Of a DNA stretch of 50,152 nucleotides, positions 32,889 to 41,136 are shown one piece after another. The DNA is from Verrucomicrobiota bacterium (GTDB lineage: Bacteria; Verrucomicrobiota; Verrucomicrobiia; Verrucomicrobiales; DEV007). The DNA lies in assembly GCA_024277195.1 (NCBI GenBank), contig JAJRVS010000195.1, forward strand, positions 1-50,152, in the 5' to 3' direction. Within the stretch, counting starts at the first letter, position 1; every line of letters begins with the position of its first letter. The translations under genes and the position numbers were made by a program. The notes below the pieces were generated by a model, which did not search any database, was not told the origin of the DNA, and worked only from the letters and a program-made list of their open reading frames with translations.

Positions 32889-33129
32889 GACAATGAGTGA
32901 AACCTTTTTCTGCAAAGGTGACTGCCTTTTAATAATGCAAATCCGGCAAACAGAAAGTCAGATTTGCCTTCTTTGAGATAATTTTCAAGAAGGTGGGCTG
33001 GAACTTGCGCTAAGTCGCACAATATCCGCATCAGTAAGCCCCTTGGAATGCATAATGACGAGCATCAAAAGCGGATCCGTTAGTGGGGCTGCCGATTGAT
33101 ACTTGGGATATCAGAGAATGCTTTCGCTA
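32889..33129. other. 241-bp gap between the FHA gene and the Hsp70 gene with several inverted repeats
   Basis: Three pairings are visible: GCAAATC 32937-32943 with GATTTGC 32961-32967; ATCCGC 33024-33029 with GCGGAT 33071-33076; and AGCCCC 33037-33042 with GGGGCT 33085-33090. The last two interleave, as in a pseudoknot. A 26-codon frame on the minus strand (32985-33065, MLVIMHSKGLTDADIV) is too short to call a gene. This gap is the leader of the Hsp70 gene and the 3 prime end of the FHA transcript. Confidence 0.35.
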
Positions 33130-36100
33130 TCAATGGCTAGCGGTTTCCACTTTTGGGGAGGAATTAGCGTCACTTTCAGCAATTTTACGTTGCATATCCG
33201 CCATTCGGCCGCTCACAGCAGCGATTTCCTTGCCTTTGTTGGTCAGGCTGCTGCGCAACTTGTTTTCAAGGGATGTGGCTTTCGCTAGTTTTTCCTCGAG
33301 TTCTGCAATTCGGGATTCTTTTTCGTTTTTATCCTCAAAAGCTTTACTGAGTTCAGCTTGGGCGTCGCCGCCTTCGGCTCCGGCCATCATTGAGGCTGCT
33401 TCCAGCTGCTTGTGCAGGGCATCGATCTCAGCTTGCTTTTCAGCGGCCAAATGTTGAGCTTCATTTTTTATGCTTTTGGCGGATTTTTCCGACTGCATGA
33501 CTCTGATTTTCATGGTTTCGAGTCGAGCGAAAGCCGCGGATTTTTCAGCAGCGATTGCTTTCAATCGATCGCCGGAATCACCGCTCCCGCTGAGTTTTTC
33601 CTTGAGCTCTTCCTCTTTGCCGGCAGCTTCGTTTAGGGCGGCAGCACGTTCTTCCAAGGTTTTTTGCTGGTCGCGAAGTTTCTGCTCAGCTTCGGCTTGT
33701 TGAAGCTGTTGTTTTTTCAATGAGTCCTGCAACTCTGAAATCTTGGATTCTTTCTCGCTGGTAGCTTGATTCGCTTTGTTGATTTCGACTTCAGCTTTCT
33801 CCCGAGCTTCCTGATTGGCTCTTTCGATCTCTGCTTTGGCTTTTTCCTTGGCTTCTTGATTGGCTTTTTCGATTTCGACCTTGGCGTCCTGTGCGGCTTG
33901 TTCGAGTTTTTCCTGCATTGCCTCGACTTCAGCTTCTTTGCGAGCGACGGCATCGTCGGCTTTGCTCTGTAACTCACTGACGGAGCTTTGGGATGCGCTG
34001 ACCTGATCCTTCAGCTTTTGCATCTCTTCTTCGGACGCAGATTTGTCGCCACTCAGTTCTTTAAGTTTGGATTCGGCGTCAGCCTGTTGCTGCTCTTGAC
34101 GGTTGATTTGTTCCTGCAGTTTCTCCTGCAGGGATTCGATTTCCGATTCTTTGGCTTCAGCGGCTTTTTGTGCACGTCGCACTTCGATCTTGGCCTCTTC
34201 ACGTGCGGTTTGCGCGGCTTCCTCCAGTTCCAAGCGCAGGGCTTCTTTTTCCGCTTCTTTCTGTTTGACCGCTTCGTTCGCTTTTTGCTGAAGCTCGGCT
34301 ACAGAACCCTGGGATGAAGCCACTTCATCTTTAAGCTTCTGGATTTCCTCTTCGGAAGCGGATTGGTCTCCACTGAGGGCAAGCAGGCGCTCTTCGGCTT
34401 CGGCTTGTTGTTGCTCTTGTCGTTTGAGTTGGTCGTCGAGTTTTTCCTGTAGGGTAGCCATTTCAGCCTCTTTGGCGGCAGCAGCTTGTTGCGCTCGTGC
34501 CACTTCCGCTTTGGCTTCTTCGCGGGCGTCCTGTGCCGCGGCTTCCAATTTGGCTCGTAGTTTATCCATTTCGGCCTCTTTACGAGCAACGGCGTCATCA
34601 GCCTTTTGCTGCAGCTCGTCAACCGAGCTCTGCGAGGAGGCAACTTCGTCACGTAATTTCTGAACCTCTTCTTCGGAAGCGGATTTATCTCCACTGAGCG
34701 TTTTTAAACGCTGCTCGGCTTCTGCCTGCTGTTGTTCTTGCCGTTTGAGCTGCTCGTCGAGCTTTTCTTGCAAAGCAGCCATTTCGGCTTCTTTGGCGGC
34801 AGCGGCTTTTTGAGCTCTCTCCACTTCAGCTTTGGCTTCATCCCGTGTGGCTTGAGCAGCGGCTTCAAGTTTGCTGCGTAAGGAATCCATCTCAGCTTCT
34901 TTTTCAGCAACGGTATCGTGGGCACTTTGTTGTAAGTTGGAAACTTTGCCTTGGGATGCGCGGATTTCGTCACGCAATTTATCCAACTGATCCTCGGATG
35001 CCGATTTATCGCCACTGAGCTCTTGCAGTTGTTTTTCTGCGTCGGCTTGTTCTTGTTCTTGCTTGCCGATTTGAGCTTCTAGTTTTGCTCTCAGATTGGC
35101 AATTTCAGATTCTTTTTCGTTGGTTGCTTTGCGAGCTTTGTCGAGTTCCTCTTTGGCTTCCGAACGAACGGTGTCGACGGCTTCTTCAAGTTTGTCTCGA
35201 AGGGCATTTACTTCGTTTTCCTTTTCGGCTACACGGTCGTCAGCGCTTTTTTGCAATTTGCTGACCTTTCCCTGTGATGAGCGAATTTCATCGCGGAGCT
35301 TTTCCAGTTGTTCACCATCATTGGACTTATCGCTGATAAGTGCGCGCAGTTTGTCTTCCGCATCACTTTGTTGTTGAGCTTGTTTGTCGATTTGCCCTTG
35401 CAGTTCATCCCGTAAGGCTACAATTTCAGCCTCTTTTTTCTCGGTATCTTGTTGGGCTTTGTCTGCTTTTTCCCGGGCCGCTTTGCTGACTTTTTCCAAT
35501 TCCGCGCGAGCAGCCGCTTTAGCTTCGGCGCGTGCTTTGGCGACTTTTTCCAGTGCCTCTTGTTCGGCTTCTTCTTCGAGTTTGTTGAGAGATTCTTTGG
35601 AGGCCGCAATTTCACCTCGCATTTTTTCGACTTCATCTTCGGAAGAAGATTTGTCACCACTCAATTCTTTGATGCGGGTGGCTGCTTCAGCTTGTTTCAG
35701 CTGTTGTTTGCGTAATTTGGCCTGAAGCTCTGCAATTTCGGCATCTTTTTCAGTGGTTTCCGGCGCTTTGTTAAGCCCGCTGGAAAGGTTGCCTTGAACG
35801 CGGGATTTGCGGATCGTAGGTTTTTTGATGATTGAGCTTTTTGGCTCAGATGACTTTGCTTTGGGGCTCTCGGATTTTTCCTTGTTTTTAGCGACTGCTG
35901 CCAGTTGGATTTTTTGCGATCCGGTGCGGTTTTTCAGTGGTGTGACATTAACCGTGGATGCTTTTTTAGAGGGCCCGGCATCGAGGAAGCGCCCGCGCAA
36001 AACGCCAAATTTGATCTCATCTCCGGCTTTAATGATGCATCGCTGGATTCTCTCGCCATTGATGAAAGTTCCATTAAAGGAATCTTTGTCGATGATTTCG

Positions 36101-36264
36101 TAGTTCCCACTGTCGGAGCAGTTGATTTCCGCGTGAAAAGCAGACATAAAGCGATTCTTGATCCGAACGTCGCAATCGTGATGTCTGCCGATAGTGGTTT
36201 TGTCGTCGGAAATCAGAAAGGTCTCGAGATCCGCTTCGCCTGTATCAATCGTTAATTTCAGCAT
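33130..36264 (-). CDS. Giant FHA-domain coiled-coil protein with six 107-residue repeats
   Basis: A 1044-residue protein. Residues 1-95 are an FHA domain that should bind phosphothreonine: TTIGRHHDCDV, SAFHAEI and DSFNGTFINGERI carry the conserved Gly-Arg, Ser-x-x-His and Asn-Gly. A Lys/Ser/Pro-rich linker (about 98-172, KSSEPKSSIIKKPTIRKSR) follows. From about 173 to 1030 the protein is an unbroken alpha-helical coiled coil, very rich in Glu, Lys, Ala and Gln. Six modules begin with LSGDKSxSE or close variants near residues 201, 309, 416, 523, 630 and 737. No signal peptide or membrane helix is present, so it is a cytoplasmic rod, perhaps a scaffold read by a Ser/Thr kinase. It lies upstream of the lidless Hsp70. 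Confidence 0.9.
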   Translation of the reverse strand: MLKLTIDTGEADLETFLISDDKTTIGRHHDCDVRIKNRFMSAFHAEINCSDSGNYEIIDKDSFNGTFINGERIQRCIIKAGDEIKFGVLRGRFLDAGPSKKASTVNVTPLKNRTGSQKIQLAAVAKNKEKSESPKAKSSEPKSSIIKKPTIRKSRVQGNLSSGLNKAPETTEKDAEIAELQAKLRKQQLKQAEAATRIKELSGDKSSSEDEVEKMRGEIAASKESLNKLEEEAEQEALEKVAKARAEAKAAARAELEKVSKAAREKADKAQQDTEKKEAEIVALRDELQGQIDKQAQQQSDAEDKLRALISDKSNDGEQLEKLRDEIRSSQGKVSKLQKSADDRVAEKENEVNALRDKLEEAVDTVRSEAKEELDKARKATNEKESEIANLRAKLEAQIGKQEQEQADAEKQLQELSGDKSASEDQLDKLRDEIRASQGKVSNLQQSAHDTVAEKEAEMDSLRSKLEAAAQATRDEAKAEVERAQKAAAAKEAEMAALQEKLDEQLKRQEQQQAEAEQRLKTLSGDKSASEEEVQKLRDEVASSQSSVDELQQKADDAVARKEAEMDKLRAKLEAAAQDAREEAKAEVARAQQAAAAKEAEMATLQEKLDDQLKRQEQQQAEAEERLLALSGDQSASEEEIQKLKDEVASSQGSVAELQQKANEAVKQKEAEKEALRLELEEAAQTAREEAKIEVRRAQKAAEAKESEIESLQEKLQEQINRQEQQQADAESKLKELSGDKSASEEEMQKLKDQVSASQSSVSELQSKADDAVARKEAEVEAMQEKLEQAAQDAKVEIEKANQEAKEKAKAEIERANQEAREKAEVEINKANQATSEKESKISELQDSLKKQQLQQAEAEQKLRDQQKTLEERAAALNEAAGKEEELKEKLSGSGDSGDRLKAIAAEKSAAFARLETMKIRVMQSEKSAKSIKNEAQHLAAEKQAEIDALHKQLEAASMMAGAEGGDAQAELSKAFEDKNEKESRIAELEEKLAKATSLENKLRSSLTNKGKEIAAVSGRMADMQRKIAESDANSSPKVETASH
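33672..35664 (-). repeat. Tandem 321-bp repeats inside the FHA coiled-coil gene
   Basis: Six tandem modules of about 321 bases (107 codons). The three starting near residues 416, 523 and 630 are exactly 107 residues long and differ at few sites; the first is 108 and degenerate, the last about 130. Each runs LSGDKSASEE, KLRDEVASSQ, EKEAEM, LEAAAQ, EEAKAEV, KEAEM, LQEKLDEQLKRQEQQQAEAE. They look like recent duplications that could change number by recombination. Confidence 0.85.
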
Positions 36265-36530
36265 AAATCAAAGAAAATTTATTTGTTATGGTCTTTATAG
36301 TCCCTACGGGGCTCTGGTGAAAGTAGTTTTCGCCGGAGTGAATAATTAGGTGAGACGTTTTTGGATAGTATAAATTTTTACGATTAAAATCGAGTAAAAA
36401 CTGTTGCTTCTCCCAAATTTTTTTAAAAAATCAATCAAATTTAAGAGTGAACGGGTCGTTAAGCTCTTCGTTTCCTTGCAAATCAAAGCGGTTCACGCGA
36501 GTAATAGGCTTTAGGATTCTTATATTTGCG
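36265..36530. other. 266-bp divergent promoter region between the FHA gene and cysS
   Basis: It holds a hairpin read on the + strand at 36312-36338 (CTCTGGTGAAA, loop GTAGT, TTTCGCCGGAG; eleven pairs, two of them G-T) and an inverted repeat TTTTTAC 36375-36381 / GTAAAAA 36394-36400 with inner GAT/ATC. TAGTATAAAT at 36367-36376 could be a -10 region toward cysS. No gene is seen. Confidence 0.4.
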
Positions 36531-37949
36531 ATGAAGCTTTACGATACCATGGCGCGCGAAATGCGTGAATTGACTGCAGAAGACGGTGAAAACTTTCGTT
36601 TTTACTGCTGTGGTCCGACAGTTTACGGGCCGGCTCATATTGGAAATTTCCGGACTTTTGTGCTGCAGGACGTGTTTCGGCGGGTATTGCAATTGTCAGG
36701 CCAATCGACGCAGCATGTGCGCAACATCACGGATGTGGATGACAAGACGATCAGGGATTCCCAGGCAGCCGGTAAAAGCCTGGGTGAATTCACCGAGGCG
36801 TGGACGGCCAAATTCCGGGTGGATTGTGATGCGCTGAATTTATTGGCTCCACATGACGAACCGAGTGCGGTGGAGCACATTCCGCAACAGATCGCTTTGA
36901 TCGAGCAGTTGATGGCAAAAGGTCACGCTTACAAGAGCGATGATGGATCGGTTTACTTTAAAGTGACTTCTTTTGATCAATATGGCTGTCTTTCCCATTT
37001 GGATCAGCGTGAGTTGCGTGACGGCGCCGGTGGCGCGGCGGTGGCTGATGATGAATATGAAAAAGACGCGGTGGCTGATTTTGCCTTGTGGAAAGGTCGT
37101 AAGCAAGAGGACGGCGATAATTTTTGGTTGAGCCCATGGGGGGAGGGGCGTCCGGGCTGGCATTTGGAATGTTCGGCGATGTGTAAGGAATACCTGGGCG
37201 ATACTTTTGATTTGCACTCAGGGGGAGTGGACTTGGTTTTTCCTCATCACGAAAACGAGATCGCGCAGAGTGAAGCCGCTTCGGGGGAAACTTTTGCGCG
37301 GCACTGGTTCCATATCACTCATTTGATGGTCGACGGGGGCAAGATGAGTAAGAGCCTGGGCAATATGTATACGCTGGCTGATCTGGAAGAGCGGGGGTTC
37401 ACGGCGAATGAATTACGTTATGTGCTGATTTCCGGGCACTACCGTCACCCTTTGAATTTCACTTTGCAGTCGATGGAGGACGCCAAGAAGGCCTTGTTGC
37501 GGATTGGCAAAGCGGGAGGGGCTTTGCGTGAGCGGGCGGGAGGCGATGCGGATGAACCTGATCAGCAGATCCCACGCGGCCACGACTTTATTTATTTCAA
37601 AGCGGCCTTTGAGTCGTTGTTGCAGGATTTGAACTCACCGGAAGCTCTGGGGCGGATATTCTCTGAACTGCGGGAGTTGAAAGCGGATAAGATGTCGGCA
37701 GAGGACGCGCAGGCAGCGTTGAATGACCTGGAATATATTTTGCTGGCTCTGGGTTTGTCTTTACCGGAAGTGGAGGAGGACAAACAAGTTGAAGTGCCGG
37801 AAGATATCCGCGATCTCGCTGAGAAACGTTGGCAGGCCAAGCAGGCTAAAGCGTGGGCGCAGTCGGATGCGCTGCGGGATGAACTGTTGGGGAAAGGATG
37901 GGAAATCAAAGATGATAAGGAAGGGTATCAATTATGTCCAAGAAGTTAG
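36531..37949 (+). CDS. cysS: Cysteinyl-tRNA synthetase
   Basis: A 472-residue class I synthetase; start at 36531 (MKLYDTMAREM), as in other CysS, since the longer frame adds 28 unlike residues. The zinc site and HIGH motif are in FYCCGPTVYGPAHIGNFRTF (about 23-42), FPHHENEIAQSEA and WHLECSAMC supply further zinc ligands, and the KMSK motif is DGGKMSKSLGNM (about 272-283). The C-terminal DALR-like domain follows residue 330. It charges tRNA(Cys). hemB overlaps its end by 16 bases, an unusual pairing that ties the two in one transcript. Confidence 0.97.
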   Translation: MKLYDTMAREMRELTAEDGENFRFYCCGPTVYGPAHIGNFRTFVLQDVFRRVLQLSGQSTQHVRNITDVDDKTIRDSQAAGKSLGEFTEAWTAKFRVDCDALNLLAPHDEPSAVEHIPQQIALIEQLMAKGHAYKSDDGSVYFKVTSFDQYGCLSHLDQRELRDGAGGAAVADDEYEKDAVADFALWKGRKQEDGDNFWLSPWGEGRPGWHLECSAMCKEYLGDTFDLHSGGVDLVFPHHENEIAQSEAASGETFARHWFHITHLMVDGGKMSKSLGNMYTLADLEERGFTANELRYVLISGHYRHPLNFTLQSMEDAKKALLRIGKAGGALRERAGGDADEPDQQIPRGHDFIYFKAAFESLLQDLNSPEALGRIFSELRELKADKMSAEDAQAALNDLEYILLALGLSLPEVEEDKQVEVPEDIRDLAEKRWQAKQAKAWAQSDALRDELLGKGWEIKDDKEGYQLCPRS

Positions 37950-38947
37950 ATTTACCAATCAGGCCCAGGCGCAATCGCCAGAATGAAGCGATCAGAAGTT
38001 TGGTCAGGGAGACGGCTCTGTTACCAGCTGATCTGATTTATCCGCTGTTTGTTCATGACAAGTTGGAGGACGAGCCGATTGAGTCGATGCCTGGCTGCAA
38101 ACGGTGGAGCCTTGAGGGCTTGTTGGTTGAGGTAGGGGAAGCTCGTGACGCGGGGGTGAAGGCGGTGGTATTATTTCCGGCGATTGAGGATGTTTTAAAA
38201 ACACCGGGTGCCGAAGAATGTTTTAATGCCGAAGGCTTGGTGCCGAAGGTGGTGGCGGCTATCAAAGCAGCTTACCCGGATGTAGCAGTGATCACCGATG
38301 TGGCTCTGGATCCTTATAACTCGGATGGGCACGACGGACTGGTGGTGAAAGATGCTGCGGGGCAAGCGGGAGTATTGAATGATGAAACCGTGCATGTGCT
38401 GTGCCAGCAAGCTCTGTGTCATGCTCGCGCCGGGGCCGATGTGATATCTCCCAGTGATATGATGGATGGACGGGTGGGCGAGATTCGCGCGGCGTTGGAT
38501 GAAGCCGGTTTTGAAAATATTCTCATTATGAGTTATACCGCAAAATATGCTTCGGCCTATTACGGTCCTTTTCGCGGTGCTTTGGAATCAGCACCCAAAT
38601 CGGGAGATAAAAAAACCTACCAGATGGATCCGGCTAATTGGAGGGAGGCGCTTCGAGAAGCTGAGTTGGATGTGATGGAGGGCGCGGATATCATTATGGT
38701 TAAACCGGCAGGGCCATATTTGGATGTGATCCGGGCTTTGCGCGAGGCTTTGGAGTTGCCGATGGCGGCCTATCAAGTCAGTGGTGAGTATTTGATGATC
38801 AAATCGGCGGCGGCGGACGGCTGGATTGATGAAGAGGCGGTGATGATGGAGAGCCTGTTGGGAATAAAGCGTGCGGGTGCGGATATGATTTTGACCTATT
38901 TTGCTAAAGCGGCAGCCAAGTGTTTGACGGCTAAAGGAGAGAGTTGA
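37934..38947 (+). CDS. hemB: Delta-aminolevulinic acid dehydratase (porphobilinogen synthase)
   Basis: A 337-residue enzyme that joins two 5-aminolevulinate molecules into porphobilinogen for haem. Both Schiff-base lysines are visible: in LIMSYTAKYASAYYGPFR (about 198-215) and IIMVKPAGPYLD (about 254-265). The metal loop reads VALDPYNSDGHDGLVV (about 119-134), Asp-rich and without the cysteines of the zinc type, so the enzyme should belong to the magnesium/potassium-dependent class. The start lies within the last codons of cysS, in another frame. Confidence 0.97.
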   Translation: MSKKLDLPIRPRRNRQNEAIRSLVRETALLPADLIYPLFVHDKLEDEPIESMPGCKRWSLEGLLVEVGEARDAGVKAVVLFPAIEDVLKTPGAEECFNAEGLVPKVVAAIKAAYPDVAVITDVALDPYNSDGHDGLVVKDAAGQAGVLNDETVHVLCQQALCHARAGADVISPSDMMDGRVGEIRAALDEAGFENILIMSYTAKYASAYYGPFRGALESAPKSGDKKTYQMDPANWREALREAELDVMEGADIIMVKPAGPYLDVIRALREALELPMAAYQVSGEYLMIKSAAADGWIDEEAVMMESLLGIKRAGADMILTYFAKAAAKCLTAKGES

Positions 38948-39031
38948 AAAATCCACCATTTGCCGAAGTGAAATCTTGCAGATGTGGGTGGTGTCGCGCA
39001 CAGTCGAGCAGAGCGAATTGATAAATCTCAA

Positions 39032-39715
39032 ATGTCAGCTTCCCACACCAGTCACCAGAAACCTTTGTTGATCTTTGATTTCGACGGCACCTTGGCGGAC
39101 ACCCTCGCCGTGGGGGTTGAGATTTTTAATGATGTTGCTGGGGATTACGGATTGAAAACGGTGAGTGCCGAGGAGGTGGAGGAATTGCGTAAATTGAATA
39201 CCCGGGCCTTGTTGGATCGGTTGGGCATATCCCGGCTGATGGCGGTCAAGATGGCTGCTCGGATTCGGCATTTACTGAGCAAACGCATCGACGAGGTTCC
39301 CTTGATGCCGGGAGCTGAAAAAATGATTCGTGATCTGTCTGATGCGGGTTTTGGGATGGGAATATTGAGCTCAAACGCGGTGGACAATGTGCGTCGCTTT
39401 TTGGCGCATTATGATTTGGAGAATTGTTTTCACTTTGTCGAAGCGGGCGCGAGTTTATTTGGCAAAGGATCACGCTTACGCAGCATTCTCAAACGCGAGC
39501 GACGTGAGGCCCCGGCGGTGATGTATGTCGGGGATGAAACCCGTGACATGGAAGCGGCTCGCGATGCCGGCATCCATGGTGTGGCGGTCTGTTGGGGAGC
39601 CAACGGCAGGGAAGCAATGTTGACCGAGGATCCGGATTTTTGCGTGGATGCTCCCGAAGAGCTGGTTAAGGCCGCGCTGGCTTTTGTAAAGGCTGGCAAT
39701 AAAGCTCCTGAGTGA
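39032..39715 (+). CDS. HAD-superfamily hydrolase, phosphoglycolate phosphatase-like
   Basis: A 227-residue HAD phosphatase; the start at 39032 (MSASHTSHQK) removes a dubious extension from within the hemB spacer. Motif I is LIFDFDGTLADT (about 12-23, nucleophile and acid Asp), motif II GILSSN (about 110-115), motif III Lys in LFGKGSRLRSIL, and motif IV YVGDETRDMEAARDAG (about 167-182). An alpha-helical cap follows motif I. It resembles Gph-type phosphatases that act on 2-phosphoglycolate or other small phosphate esters. It follows hemB by 84 bases. Confidence 0.9.
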   Translation: MSASHTSHQKPLLIFDFDGTLADTLAVGVEIFNDVAGDYGLKTVSAEEVEELRKLNTRALLDRLGISRLMAVKMAARIRHLLSKRIDEVPLMPGAEKMIRDLSDAGFGMGILSSNAVDNVRRFLAHYDLENCFHFVEAGASLFGKGSRLRSILKRERREAPAVMYVGDETRDMEAARDAGIHGVAVCWGANGREAMLTEDPDFCVDAPEELVKAALAFVKAGNKAPE

Positions 39716-39763
39716 TCAGCCGATTGGCGGTATAGCCGTCGGAGTCACGCCGTGGGTATGAGC

Positions 39764-40339
39764 TCACTTCTTAGGGAAAGAGCGGAACATTTTGGCAATG
39801 GCGGTTTCGATTCTGGATTGGCGGCGGCGTTTGCTGTCATCCAGACCGATTTCGGCTTCGGCGGATCCGCGCCAGAGTAATTGGCGGGTTCTGGCATCAC
39901 CGACTCCGACAATAAGGTCGCCTTTTTCAAAACGATCCACCAGGGTGGTGGTGGTGGACATCATGTATTCGGGGCGCACATAGTGTGGGAGGCCGGAATT
40001 AAAGCCCATCGAGGTGTCGACTTGGGTCACCCGGGCTTGGCTGACGACCGAGGCGAAGTAGGCGACCAATAAATCACTCGAGCCTTGCTCGACTAGGCGG
40101 AAGCCTCGTTGCTGCATTTCAGCATCTACCAAAAGGTGCATCTGTTTTCTCAACAGTGGGCTATCAAAGCGAGCTTTACCGGCCCCAGCACCGGCGGGAG
40201 CTGGGATCCAGCGGTAAGTAGAGTATTTTGAGAAGTCGCTGCTACTAGCCAAATCGGAATTCACTTTGAGGCTTGAGCATGATTGGATCGTCAGGGTGAC
40301 GAGAATTAAGCTCAGAAGGCGTAAACTTGGGAGTTTCAT
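39764..40339 (-). CDS. DUF4136 lipoprotein, copy A
   Basis: A 191-residue protein with a lipoprotein signal (LLSLILVTLTIQSCSS, lipid Cys near residue 21). The mature part is one DUF4136 domain: DFSKYSTYRWIP at its start, HLLVDAEMQQRGFRLVEQGS, DLLVAYFASV, and the end TRQLLWRGSAEAEIG with RIETAIAKMFRSFPKK. DUF4136 proteins are envelope proteins of unknown role. It is the second of a tandem pair with the gene at 40384, 44 bases apart. It converges on the HAD gene. Confidence 0.9.
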   Translation of the reverse strand: MKLPSLRLLSLILVTLTIQSCSSLKVNSDLASSSDFSKYSTYRWIPAPAGAGAGKARFDSPLLRKQMHLLVDAEMQQRGFRLVEQGSSDLLVAYFASVVSQARVTQVDTSMGFNSGLPHYVRPEYMMSTTTTLVDRFEKGDLIVGVGDARTRQLLWRGSAEAEIGLDDSKRRRQSRIETAIAKMFRSFPKK

Positions 40340-40383
40340 GCGGTGAGGTATTTGGAGGTTTGATATTTACTGCCCGCTTGGTT

Positions 40384-40953
40384 TTATTTGGGAGGAAAGT
40401 CCTTGAGCATTCGAGCGACGGCTTTGTTGATGCGTTTTTTACGCACTTCGGCGCTGTCGCCGGCATGGATTTCAGCTTGGGCGGAGCTCCACCACACCAG
40501 TTCTTTGCTTTTGGCGTCGGCCACATTGAGCACCAAGGTGCCTTGCTCGTATGAGCGGATGTAGCTGAAGGTGTCGGCGGAAGAGATTCCTTCCTCTGAT
40601 CCGATCAATTCAGGGTCGGTTGCATTGAGGTTGAAGTCGTAGTTGGTGGCGACATCATTGGCAGAAAGATGGGTGTCTGCGGCGACTTGGTAGCCGATCA
40701 GGAAGTCGGCCTCAGCGGCGTCTGTTTTGCGGAAACCTTTGAAGTGAAGCTGCTCTTCCACGCTTCTTTTAACTCTACGGTCTACGGTGGGTTCATCAAT
40801 GGCAATATTGCCGGATACGGTGGATTTAGGCATCCAGGCGTAGGTGAGAAAGCGGGAGAAGTCTTCAGTTTCGTCATGGCGATAGCTGACCGTCATGGTC
40901 GAACAGCTAACGGTGAAGAGAGTGAGAGCGAGAACGGGAATAAGAAGTTTCAT
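40384..40953 (-). CDS. DUF4136 lipoprotein, copy B
   Basis: A 189-residue lipoprotein (LLIPVLALTLFTVSCST, lipid Cys near 17) with the same DUF4136 layout as its neighbour: DFSRFLTYAWMP, VEEQLHFKGFRKTDAAEADF, LIGYQVAAD and the end SKELVWWSSAQAEIHAG with RINKAVARMLKDFPPK. The two copies share length, order and the FPKK/FPPK tail but differ at most residues, so the duplication is old. Both would sit in the inner leaflet of the outer membrane. Their start is 183 bases from ndpA on the other strand. Confidence 0.9.
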   Translation of the reverse strand: MKLLIPVLALTLFTVSCSTMTVSYRHDETEDFSRFLTYAWMPKSTVSGNIAIDEPTVDRRVKRSVEEQLHFKGFRKTDAAEADFLIGYQVAADTHLSANDVATNYDFNLNATDPELIGSEEGISSADTFSYIRSYEQGTLVLNVADAKSKELVWWSSAQAEIHAGDSAEVRKKRINKAVARMLKDFPPK

Positions 40954-41097
40954 TAGGTAGAGATTAAAGGTTCAACTGGCCGTGGTGTGTGCCGCAACGG
41001 GTTACTGTCATTGTATCGCAGGACAAAGCGACAAACGCAAGCATCGAGTTGGAATTAAGCTTGGCTAGAAAAAAACGCGTATGCAATCGCTCTACCG

Positions 41098-41136
41098 GTT
41101 GCCGACTTAGAGAGTAGCGTGTAGGGACTCGGCAAC
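41098..41136 (+). promoter_or_regulatory. Inverted repeat ending at the ndpA start codon
   Basis: GTTGCCGA (41098-41105) and TCGGCAAC (41129-41136) are perfect 8-base arms 23 bases apart, the second touching the ATG at 41137. As RNA this would hide the translation start; as DNA it could be an operator. Confidence 0.4.

Noticed and set aside
32985-33065. 26-codon minus-strand frame (MLVIMHSKGLTDADIV) before the Hsp70 gene
   Set aside because: Too short, no ribosome site, and it lies across the possible pseudoknot; more likely non-coding.
33672-35664. Regular repeats that might be taken for a CRISPR or satellite array
   Set aside because: The 321-bp units are in frame and code for coiled-coil modules; there are no short spacers.
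36312-36530. T-box or cysteine riboswitch before cysS
   Set aside because: No T-box sequence (TGGNACCGCG) or specifier loop is visible; only simple hairpins.
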